DNA from: Thermoprotei archaeon
GTDB lineage: Archaea; Thermoproteota; Thermoprotei; Thermofilales; B20-G17
Reading direction: 5' to 3'
Assembly (NCBI GenBank): GCA_003650785.1
Contig: QMRW01000066.1
Span: 1-7,268, forward strand
Length of the DNA: 7,268 bases
Shown: piece after piece, positions 1 to 6,095 of the stretch
How positions within the stretch are numbered: the stretch's first letter is position 1
Layout: each line of letters opens with the position of its first letter
Notes under the pieces: model-generated
The model's input: the letters and a program-made list of their open reading frames with translations, nothing else
Told to the model about the DNA's origin: nothing
Databases searched by the model: none
Position numbers and translations under genes: made by a program

Positions 1-2
1 AT

Positions 3-188
3 AACCTCATAGAGGAGATGAGACGAAACCTCAAAAAGCATGGAATGATAAAAGTTAGAATACTGAAAAGCTATAGAGAGAGTATGAATAGGAGTAGACA
101 AGAACTTGCTCAAATGATAGCAAATCTATTAGATGCAGAGTTAAAAGAGGTCAGAGGTTATACTTTTACTCTAAAAAGGGGATCATAA
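3..188 (+). CDS. CRS1/YhbY-domain RNA-binding protein, 3' part only
   Basis: This is the last 61 codons of a gene whose start lies left of the window; the frame is open from the first base and ends at TAA (186-188). The visible residues fit the C-terminal half of the CRS1/YhbY domain: a helix rich in Lys/Arg (EEMRRNLKKHG), the strand 'MIKVRILKS', a helix 'RQELAQMIANLLDAE', and the closing strand 'EVRGYTFTLKR'. The last segment corresponds to the conserved 'v.G.t.vLyr' ending of the family. Known members are small proteins, about 90 residues in bacteria, that bind RNA and associate with pre-50S ribosomal particles, so a role in ribosome assembly or another RNA-binding job is the family inference. 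The stop overlaps the start of the calcium-pump-like ATPase gene by one base, so the two are probably co-transcribed and translationally coupled. The family call is from motif recall; the missing N-terminus prevents checking the GxxG loop. Confidence 0.75.
   Translation, partial: NLIEEMRRNLKKHGMIKVRILKSYRESMNRSRQELAQMIANLLDAELKEVRGYTFTLKRGS
178..184 (+). promoter_or_regulatory. Ribosome binding site of the P-type ATPase gene
   Basis: GGGGATC lies three bases before the ATG at 188. Archaeal 16S rRNA 3' ends read GAUCACCUCC, whose complement contains GGTGATC, so the site matches with a single mismatch. It sits inside the last codons of the YhbY-type gene. This supports the ATG at 188 as the true start and fits translational coupling across the TAATG overlap. 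Confidence 0.5.
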
Positions 189-2893
189 TGATTAAATGGC
201 ATGCACTCAGTATAGAAGATGTCCTGAAAAAGCTAAATGTAGATCCCTCCACAGGACTGAGTGAAGAAGAAGTTAGAAGGAGATTGATGAAATATGGACC
301 TAACGAAATCCCAAGAGAAGAGAGATTAAAATCCATAGTCATCCTATTAAGACAATTTAAAAGTATTCTTGTATATCTGCTTATATTTGCTGTACTTGTT
401 TCAATAGCTATAGGAGAGTTTACAGATGCTACAGCCATATCCATAATCCTCACACTTAATGTAGTACTAGGATTTATACAGGAGTACAGAGCCGAGAAGG
501 CTATGGAACTCTTGAGAAAGCTTGCTGCTCCTAAGGCTAGAGTTATTAGAGAAGGAATAGAGATGGAGGTCAAGGCCGCAGAAATAGTACCTGGAGACAT
601 CATAGTCCTAAGGGCTGGTGATAGAGTACCCGCTGATGCTAGACTCTTTGAAAGTGTGAACTTAAGATTAGACGAGGCAATTCTAACAGGGGAGTCGACT
701 CCTATTGAGAAGATAACTGATCCATTACCTGAGGATGTTCCAATTCATGATATGAAGAATATGGTGTTCATGGCTACAACCGTGACTTATGGTCGAGGGC
801 TGGGCGTAGTCGTAGCTACTGGACTAAAGACCCAGTTTGGAAGGATAGCCGAATTAGTCAGAGAGGAAGAGAGTGAGCCTACACCACTTCAGAGGAGAAT
901 CGAACACCTAGGCAGAGTACTAGCTATAGTCATGAGTGGATTAGTAGCAATAATCTTCTTCCAGATCTATTTGGGTGGACTCGGTCTTATACCTGCACTA
1001 ATGACATCAATAAGCCTAGCTGTAGCGGCAGTTCCGGAGGGGCTACCAGCAGTACTAACCATAGCTCTGGCCCTAGGGGTTCAGAGGATGGCATATAGAA
1101 ATGCCATAGTCAGGAGATTGGCATCAGTAGAGACCCTAGGCAGTGCAACAGTCATATGTACTGATAAGACAGGGACATTAACTAAGAATGAGATGACTGT
1201 GGTCAAAGTCTTTGCTAATGGTGAACTTATAGAGGTAACAGGGTCGGGATATGAGCCTGAGGGAAACTTTCTGAAGAATGGTAAAGTCATAAACCCACTT
1301 GAAGATACTACGGTGAAGAGATTACTGGAGGCGGGGCTCCTCTGTAATGATGCTAGCTTGGTAAGAAGAGAAGGGGAATGGAGGATTATAGGAGATCCTA
1401 CTGAAGGCGCTTTAGTAGTACTCGCCCACAAGGCTGGGCTATCTGAAGAAGAGAGGTCGAAGAAAATAAGGTTCTCGGAAATACCCTTTGACTCTATTAG
1501 AAAGAGGATGAGTACAGCTCATGTATTACCCTCAGGAGAGAGAATACTCTACCTAAAAGGAGCCCCTGATATTGTCCTCTCTTTGTGTAAGTACATAGAA
1601 GAGCATGGATCTGTCAGATTATTAAAGGAAGAGGATAGAACAAGAATACTAAATATAGTGTCAAGTATGGCTAGAGAAGCTCTACGAGTTCTAGCATTAG
1701 CGTATAAGAGATTAGACCAAAGTAAGGATAGGATAGAGGAGGAGGATGAGAGAGATCTAGTCTTCATAGGTTTAGTAGGTATGATAGATCCCCCGAGACC
1801 TGAGGTCTTTGAAGCAGTTAAACGAGCTAAAGAAGCTGGGATAAAGGTAATAATGGTCACTGGAGATCACAGAGATACAGCTATTGCTATAGCTAAATTA
1901 ATAGGTATACTAGAAGGGGACAACGATGATGCAGTAATTACTGGGAAAGATCTAGATAATATGAGTGACGAGGAACTGTACGAAAGGGTCGAAAAAATAT
2001 TAGTATATGCTAGGGTCTCCCCAGAACATAAATTAAGGATAGTAAAGGCGCTTAAAAGAAGAGGACATATAGTAGCTATGACGGGAGATGGTGTTAATGA
2101 TGCCCCTTCAGTAAGGAGTGCCGATATTGGAATCGCCATGGGTATAAGAGGGGCTGATGTCACTAGAGAAGTAGCGGATTTAGTACTAGCTGATGATAAT
2201 TTTGCTACTATAGTAATTGCAATAGAGGAAGGTAGAACTATCTTTAATAATCTAAGGAAGTTCATCCGATTACTCCTCTCGGCAAACTGGGGTGAAATAG
2301 CAATAATATCGCTAGCATCTCTTCTGAAACTACCCATACCACTTACACCAGCTCAGATTCTATGGATTAACTTAATAACAGACGGCCTACCTGCCCTCGC
2401 CCTAGGAGTAGATCCCCCGGATCCAGATATAATGAAGAGACCACCTAGAGATCCCAATGAGAAGGTGTACAGTGGAATGGAGCTTTTCTTTGTAGTTACT
2501 ACAATACTAGCACTAATATTCTGGACTCTACCTTTCTGGTGTACGCTGATAGTACTCAATAGATCTCTGGAGGAAGCTAGAAGTACTGTCTTTACAACAA
2601 TTGTTATCTTTGAGCTTCTACTAGCTCTACAGTGTAGGTCTGAGAGTAGATATGTTTTCGGATCTTTTGAAATGCTTACTGCTAATAGAAAACTCCTCTT
2701 AGCTGTAGTGCTTTCACTATTGTTACATGCAGTAATAATGAATATTCCATATCTTCAGAGAATACTCGATGTAGTGTACTTAAGCCCAGAACTATGGTCT
2801 ATTGCTATTCTTCCCTCCTTAACAGCACTACTTATACACCCAGGTATACTTGACACTAGAAGATTTCTACGCTTTCTCAGAAGGGTTTTGTAA
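188..2893 (+). CDS. P-type cation-transporting ATPase, calcium-pump (P2A, SERCA-like) type
   Basis: A complete 901-residue membrane pump that uses ATP to move a cation, most likely Ca2+, across the cell membrane. Visible in order: N-terminal cation-ATPase domain (about 1-75); M1-M2 (about 58-97); actuator domain with TGES (167-170); M3-M4 (about 242-294) with PEGLP (283-287); phosphorylation motif DKTGTLT with Asp326; nucleotide-binding KGAPD (457-461); P-domain TGD (558-560) and TGDGVND (632-638); then six more hydrophobic segments to about 885. The SERCA calcium ligands all have counterparts: Glu284 (M4), Asn700 and Glu703 (M5), Asn728, Thr731 and Asp732 (M6), and Glu809 (M8). Both site I and site II therefore look intact, unlike plasma-membrane or secretory-pathway pumps that carry one ion. 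Length is normal for a 10-helix P2 ATPase. The ATG overlaps the preceding stop and has an RBS. Mn2+ or another cation cannot be excluded from sequence. Confidence 0.95.
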   Translation: MIKWHALSIEDVLKKLNVDPSTGLSEEEVRRRLMKYGPNEIPREERLKSIVILLRQFKSILVYLLIFAVLVSIAIGEFTDATAISIILTLNVVLGFIQEYRAEKAMELLRKLAAPKARVIREGIEMEVKAAEIVPGDIIVLRAGDRVPADARLFESVNLRLDEAILTGESTPIEKITDPLPEDVPIHDMKNMVFMATTVTYGRGLGVVVATGLKTQFGRIAELVREEESEPTPLQRRIEHLGRVLAIVMSGLVAIIFFQIYLGGLGLIPALMTSISLAVAAVPEGLPAVLTIALALGVQRMAYRNAIVRRLASVETLGSATVICTDKTGTLTKNEMTVVKVFANGELIEVTGSGYEPEGNFLKNGKVINPLEDTTVKRLLEAGLLCNDASLVRREGEWRIIGDPTEGALVVLAHKAGLSEEERSKKIRFSEIPFDSIRKRMSTAHVLPSGERILYLKGAPDIVLSLCKYIEEHGSVRLLKEEDRTRILNIVSSMAREALRVLALAYKRLDQSKDRIEEEDERDLVFIGLVGMIDPPRPEVFEAVKRAKEAGIKVIMVTGDHRDTAIAIAKLIGILEGDNDDAVITGKDLDNMSDEELYERVEKILVYARVSPEHKLRIVKALKRRGHIVAMTGDGVNDAPSVRSADIGIAMGIRGADVTREVADLVLADDNFATIVIAIEEGRTIFNNLRKFIRLLLSANWGEIAIISLASLLKLPIPLTPAQILWINLITDGLPALALGVDPPDPDIMKRPPRDPNEKVYSGMELFFVVTTILALIFWTLPFWCTLIVLNRSLEEARSTVFTTIVIFELLLALQCRSESRYVFGSFEMLTANRKLLLAVVLSLLLHAVIMNIPYLQRILDVVYLSPELWSIAILPSLTALLIHPGILDTRRFLRFLRRVL

Positions 2894-3308
2894 GCATTCT
2901 CTTAATTTTCGTCAAGTATCTACATATTTTAACACACTCCTCGGGTATCTCGATGAGTTTTCCATTCTCTACCACTAAGTGGACTCGCTTAAATCCACCT
3001 ATTATCTTACTAACCTCCTCTACGAGCATGTGGAGTTGGATACAGTGAGGGGATCCATCTACAGTTAAGACAACGACTTCATCTAACGGTACTCTTGCTA
3101 ATATCGAGGCTAGCTTTAATGCTACTGTATTCATGTGCTCATCTTCGAGACACACCGCTAGAGAAACTCTATCTCTAGCTACACTCTCAAATAATTCAGG
3201 GTATTCGTCCCTAACACATGTTCCATAAAGCAGTAGCTTTCTTACTCTTCTTATAGTCCTAGAAGCTACATTTACTGTCATCAGCCTTCTATATACAGGA
3301 TACTCCAT
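2877..3308 (-). CDS. Conserved-looking hypothetical protein with five cysteines
   Basis: I do not recognise this 143-residue protein. It has no signal peptide or membrane segment and alternates strands and helices like a small alpha/beta domain. Notable parts are a basic N-terminus (residues 5-25), a 'YGTC' with Cys31, 'AVCLEDEH' with Cys53 and His58, a hydrophobic strand leading into 'VDGSPHCIQLH' (Asp84, His88, Cys89, His93), a second strand 'VHLVVENGKLIEI', and a C-terminal Cys125-x3-Cys129 pair. The Cys/His pattern could bind metal or carry redox chemistry, but that is inference. The start ATG has GGGTG a few bases upstream. The 3' end overlaps the convergent ATPase gene by 17 bases. It is divergent from the glycosyltransferase gene across 150 bases. 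The composition and the ordered strand-helix pattern make a real gene likely; the function is unknown. Confidence 0.7.
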   Translation of the reverse strand: MEYPVYRRLMTVNVASRTIRRVRKLLLYGTCVRDEYPELFESVARDRVSLAVCLEDEHMNTVALKLASILARVPLDEVVVLTVDGSPHCIQLHMLVEEVSKIIGGFKRVHLVVENGKLIEIPEECVKICRYLTKIKRMLTKPF

Positions 3309-3338
3309 TTATACACCCATAATATACTTGTAGGGTGA

Positions 3339-3346
3339 TTATTTTT
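3339..3346 (-). promoter_or_regulatory. Possible TATA box for the cysteine-containing hypothetical gene
   Basis: Read on the minus strand, AAAAATAA lies 31-38 bases before the ATG at 3308. An archaeal start site about 25 bases downstream would give a leader of roughly 10 bases that still includes the GGGTG ribosome-binding-like sequence. Another AT-rich stretch (GTATATTA) is closer to the gene and would place initiation inside it. This is a positional argument only. Confidence 0.3.
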
Positions 3347-3426
3347 GCTATTCAATGACAATCACTGTGTATACAGGGCTCATATCAGTAAGGACTCTAC
3401 TTTTTCTGTTAAAAGAAGGTTGAGAA

Positions 3427-3436
3427 TTTATATTTA
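3427..3436 (+). promoter_or_regulatory. TATA box of the glycosyltransferase gene; probable leaderless transcript
   Basis: TTTATATTTA is centred about 28 bases before the ATG at 3459 and is preceded by a purine-rich GAGAA that could serve as the TFB-recognition element. The usual 25-base TATA-to-start spacing in archaea places initiation at or next to the A of the ATG. The gene has no Shine-Dalgarno-like sequence, which agrees with leaderless translation. A second AT-rich block (TTTTAAAAG, 3441-3449) is too near the start codon to act as TATA for this gene. Confidence 0.5.
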
Positions 3437-3458
3437 TGAATTTTAAAAGCTAACTGGA

Positions 3459-4484
3459 ATGTCTGCACCACTGATATCTGTAATAGTACCAACTAGAAAC
3501 AATGAGAGAACCATAGATCTATTAATGAAATCACTACAGAGACAAGGTATAAGAGCAGAGGTAATAGTGGTAGATTTTTCGGTGGATAGAACTCCCGAAA
3601 TAGTCATGAAGTACGATTTTGTTAAACTGATAAGGGTACAACACCCTGGGGCAAATCTAGCCAGAAACATAGGAGTAAAGACAGCCAAAGGTGATATAAT
3701 AGTATTTACGGATGGTGATTGTGAAGTTCCACTAGACTGGTTGGAAAATATTCTAATTGAGTACGAAAAAGATCCAGGAATAGTCTGTATAGGGGGCAGT
3801 GTTCTTGTAAGTAGTAGCTTAAGAGAAAGTATAGTAGCATGCTACTACAACGAATCCCTATGGCCTATGATGCCCATATATAGGCAAACTATAGAGCTAA
3901 CTAAGGATAACTTTCACAAGATCAGAGTTCCAAATAGTAACAATATATCATTCAGACGAGCTATCCTAGAGAGATTCCCCTTTGATGAGGAATTCATGGG
4001 AGGTTACGAGGAAGTGGATCTTCTTTGGAGGATCTGTAGTAACGGTTTCCGCGTAATCATAAGTCCTAGGATTATAGTGTACCATCACCACAGCAGAAAT
4101 TTAAGAAGTCTTCTCAGAAGGGCCTATAACTATGGAAAAGGGCATGCATTATTCTTCCTCAAACATATGAAATGTCGATTGGCTCAAATACCTATCATAG
4201 TAGTATTTGTACTATTACCCGTACTTATACCAGTACTAGAGTTTAGTATACCAAATCTTGGTACTTCATTGGGAATACTTCTAACGTATTTTAGTCTTCT
4301 CTTAATGTATGCTAGAAAGGGATACTGCTTGAAGAAAGTAGCACTATATCCGCTACTAGATATGGCGTTCTACACCACCTTTGCCGTCGGTATGTGGACT
4401 GAGTTCTTGAAAAGGACTCTGGTACGAAATTTACGAAGAGTCTTTTATCACTTGAAGAAAGTCCTCAAACCTCCTCAGAGCTAA
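3459..4484 (+). CDS. Family 2 (GT-A fold) glycosyltransferase with C-terminal membrane segments
   Basis: A complete 341-residue glycosyltransferase that should transfer a sugar from an activated nucleotide or lipid donor, probably at the inner face of the membrane in cell-surface glycan or glycolipid synthesis. The N-terminus 'ISVIVPTRNNERTI' (6-19) is the first strand of the GT2 nucleotide-binding fold. 'VIVVDFSVDRT' (35-45) is the second strand region. The metal and nucleotide-sugar binding DxD-type motif is 'TDGDCEVP' with Asp85 and Asp87. The acceptor-side base motif is 'GGYEEVDLLWR' (181-191), with Glu184, Glu185 and Asp187. 'HHHSRNLRSLLRRAYNYGKG' (209-228) is the basic linker common in this group. 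Three hydrophobic stretches follow (about 242-262, 268-285, 296-313), then a basic tail. The final 54 bases overlap the opposing nuclease-like gene. Donor and acceptor cannot be told from sequence. Confidence 0.92.
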   Translation: MSAPLISVIVPTRNNERTIDLLMKSLQRQGIRAEVIVVDFSVDRTPEIVMKYDFVKLIRVQHPGANLARNIGVKTAKGDIIVFTDGDCEVPLDWLENILIEYEKDPGIVCIGGSVLVSSSLRESIVACYYNESLWPMMPIYRQTIELTKDNFHKIRVPNSNNISFRRAILERFPFDEEFMGGYEEVDLLWRICSNGFRVIISPRIIVYHHHSRNLRSLLRRAYNYGKGHALFFLKHMKCRLAQIPIIVVFVLLPVLIPVLEFSIPNLGTSLGILLTYFSLLLMYARKGYCLKKVALYPLLDMAFYTTFAVGMWTEFLKRTLVRNLRRVFYHLKKVLKPPQS

Positions 4485-5810
4485 CATTAGTGAGCACCCT
4501 ATTACACTCCCCCTATCCATAGTAATTCCTCTATCTGAAATCCTATTCATAAGCTTATCTAGTAAATCTAAGTACTCCTTTTTGAGCTCCACTAACTCGA
4601 TATTCGGAGACTGATTTGCAAGATTGACTAAGTATGATATTAGTGGCTTCAGAGCACTCGACTTAAAACCTACAGCATCTATAACTTCTATCTGTCTCTC
4701 TTTTAGGTAGGATTTAATTTGCCTCGGCACCCTAGTTCTGGATACTAGAAACATCTTCTTAGGCTTGAATAAGGTCCTATAAAGTGTTACTATTTGGATA
4801 TCCCTAAGTCTCAGAGTTCTCTTGTTTTTGACTCGTCCTCCTCTTTCCTTTCTCTCTACTCCTAGAATATCCGCTAATCCATCCCACAGTCCCTCAATCC
4901 ACATACTTCTCCACTCTTCAGCTGTTAGAGGTTTAGCTAAATGTCCTCGCATATCCCTAATTCTATACCACCACTCTTTCAACTCCTTACACTCTATTAT
5001 GACATCTGGACGAATTATAGGAGGATTACTTTCAAGATTTGCTATGTTTAGGACTTTACCACTGTAGACTAGTATATCTGGACGCATGGTCGTATAGAGA
5101 GCCCAAACTCTTCTGAGATCTCTATCACCCTCCCAGCCAAGTGGACGGGGAGCTTCTAGGAAGAAGCTTATAAATCCTCTTCCTTCGAGGTATAGTATAC
5201 AGCTAGGTGGTATAGTGCCCAACTTCTGTTTACCTGCTCTCTCGAAGGTCAGTACTCTATGTTCGGGATATATCATCCTTGCTCTCAAGTGAGCGAGTTC
5301 ATATAGTATACTTGTGTAAACCCAGCACTGGTATATCGATCTCATGTTAGTTCTCAGCGAGGTCTTTATAGCAGCAGCTGCAGTGTACTTGAACTCCTCT
5401 GGGGTAATCTTGCCCCTCAAGAGGTCGTAGGTATAGAAGAATATTTTCTTCTTTAGGTGTGAGAGTGGATCTTCTATGAAACTTTTCAACTCCTTAGAGT
5501 ATGTTGTACTAGAGAGTTTTAGTTTCTCTTCAGTCTTTGAGATCATAGTCTTTAATCTATCCACCCAAATTCGAGCTGTTACTAATTCTCTTCCAATCTC
5601 AGAGCGTATAAACGAGCTTCTAAACTCCTCTCTCAATTTTTCGAATTTAATCCTATTAGATTCACTAAACTTAAACTTTCTTTCAGGATCCTTTTTATCC
5701 AGGAATTTAATCAATTTATCGTATAACTTGATCCATTGAGATTCCATAATAGGATTCAATCTCTTCATCCTCATTTTATTATGATAAACTTCATTAATAA
5801 TAATTCTCAC
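4431..5810 (-). CDS. Uncharacterised protein with a probable PD-(D/E)XK nuclease domain
   Basis: A 459-residue protein of no family I can name. The first 200 residues are largely charged helices (about 22-120 and 125-180) with coiled-coil character and no membrane segment. The middle carries a nuclease-like signature: 'RPDILVYSG' (243-251, Asp245), a short loop, then 'RPDVIIECKEL' (267-277, Glu273-x-Lys275), preceded and followed by strands and helices as in the PD-(D/E)XK core. A later strand-helix-strand, 'KKMFLVSRT...QIKSYLKERQIEVIDAV' (351-380), fits the last part of that fold. The rest is helical. Function is inferred as DNA or RNA cleavage, perhaps defence, repair or mobile-element related. 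The start is uncertain: GTG at 5810 has an upstream AGGAGG, but ATGs at 5774, 5768 and 5747 are alternatives. The 3' end overlaps the glycosyltransferase by 54 bases. No partner gene is visible. Confidence 0.8.
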   Translation of the reverse strand: MRIIINEVYHNKMRMKRLNPIMESQWIKLYDKLIKFLDKKDPERKFKFSESNRIKFEKLREEFRSSFIRSEIGRELVTARIWVDRLKTMISKTEEKLKLSSTTYSKELKSFIEDPLSHLKKKIFFYTYDLLRGKITPEEFKYTAAAAIKTSLRTNMRSIYQCWVYTSILYELAHLRARMIYPEHRVLTFERAGKQKLGTIPPSCILYLEGRGFISFFLEAPRPLGWEGDRDLRRVWALYTTMRPDILVYSGKVLNIANLESNPPIIRPDVIIECKELKEWWYRIRDMRGHLAKPLTAEEWRSMWIEGLWDGLADILGVERKERGGRVKNKRTLRLRDIQIVTLYRTLFKPKKMFLVSRTRVPRQIKSYLKERQIEVIDAVGFKSSALKPLISYLVNLANQSPNIELVELKKEYLDLLDKLMNRISDRGITMDRGSVIGCSLMLALRRFEDFLQVIKDSS

Positions 5811-5822
5811 AGAGAGAGGAGT

Positions 5823-5828
5823 CCTCCT
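5823..5828 (-). promoter_or_regulatory. Shine-Dalgarno sequence before the GTG of the nuclease-like gene
   Basis: AGGAGG on the minus strand is a perfect core match to the archaeal 16S tail, but sits 12 bases from the GTG at 5810, longer than usual. It lies in a 12-base stretch (5817-5828) reading AGGAGGACTCCT, whose two ends are complementary, so the site could fold on itself. It favours the GTG over the downstream ATGs but does not prove it. Confidence 0.4.
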
Positions 5829-5905
5829 GACAAAATAACTGAGAAGATTGCACCTAAGAAGAAACTACAGGTAGATTGACCTTACATGCTGAGAGGAAAT
5901 CTCAT

Positions 5906-5924
5906 ATATAGCAATATTGCATAT
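5906..5924. promoter_or_regulatory. Palindrome in the spacer between nuclease-like gene and tRNA-Ser
   Basis: GCAATATTGC (5911-5920) is a perfect 10-base palindrome. It extends to ATAT on both sides if one A (5910) is left unpaired. It lies 40-58 bases before the tRNA, beside AT-rich stretches (CATATATA at 5903-5910 and CATATGATA at 5920-5928) that could serve as the tRNA promoter TATA element. It could be an operator or simply a by-product of AT-rich promoter DNA. The 153-base spacer shows nothing else beyond the ribosome-binding region of the minus-strand gene. Confidence 0.25.
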
Positions 5925-5963
5925 GATAGATGAGGGCTGTAGAAACTTCACCTCCATATTAGT

Positions 5964-6076
5964 GCCGGGGTGCCCGAGCTAGGTCTAAGGGGCCGGACTC
6001 GAGATCCCCCTGCAAGGAGAAAGGAGATCCGGTGGGATCATATCCCACGTGGGTTCAAATCCCACCCCCGGCGCCA
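5964..6076 (+). tRNA. tRNA-Ser(CGA) with a 23-base intron and encoded CCA
   Basis: This gene decodes UCG serine codons. The acceptor stem GCCGGGG (5964-5970) pairs with CCCCGGC (6066-6072), followed by discriminator G6073 and an encoded CCA (6074-6076). The D stem is CCC/GGG with a GG-containing loop. The anticodon stem CCGGA (5993-5997) pairs with TCCGG (6028-6032), but only after removing 23 bases; the loop is then CTCGAGA with anticodon CGA (6000-6002). A long variable arm, TGGGA (6033-6037) with TCCCA (6043-6047), marks a class II tRNA. The T arm is GTGGG/CCCAC around TTCAAAT (6049-6065). The GCCGGGG start, discriminator G and long variable arm point to serine rather than leucine. The spliced length is 90 bases including CCA. 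Confidence 0.95.
6004..6026 (+). other. tRNA-Ser intron at the canonical 37/38 position
   Basis: Removing these 23 bases restores a seven-base anticodon loop and a five-pair stem. The boundaries are not unique: GAGATCC occurs at both junctions (6001-6007 and 6024-6030), so any cut moved within this repeat gives the same mature tRNA; 37/38 is assumed because it is the commonest archaeal site. Pairs seen in the precursor are CTC (5998-6000) with GAG (6024-6026), TCC (6005-6007) with GGA (6023-6025) as an alternative, and a small hairpin CCT(GCA)AGG (6009-6017). I could not draw a clean bulge-helix-bulge with a four-pair central helix, so a relaxed splice motif is likely. The intron is far too short to encode anything. 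Confidence 0.85.
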
Positions 6077-6095
6077 CTTCCATAAAACTCACTCT

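Noticed and set aside
166..603. Minus-strand open frame of 145 codons
   Set aside because: It lies opposite the well-supported start of the ATPase gene; its Ser/Leu-rich translation is what an antisense reading of that gene gives.
1867..2337. Minus-strand open frame of 156 codons
   Set aside because: It is opposite the most conserved catalytic part of the ATPase (TGDGVND region), with composition typical of a shadow frame. The frames at 1081-1431, 1549-1860 and 2353-2559 were dropped for the same reason.
5993..6032. Reading the tRNA as intronless with a different anticodon
   Set aside because: Without removing 23 bases the CCGGA arm has no adjacent TCCGG partner and no seven-base loop forms. 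The spliced form gives a complete class II serine tRNA.
6049..6076. tRNA 3' end as an integration attachment site
   Set aside because: No second copy of the T-arm/acceptor sequence and no integrase gene are seen in the window, so an attachment site cannot be supported here.
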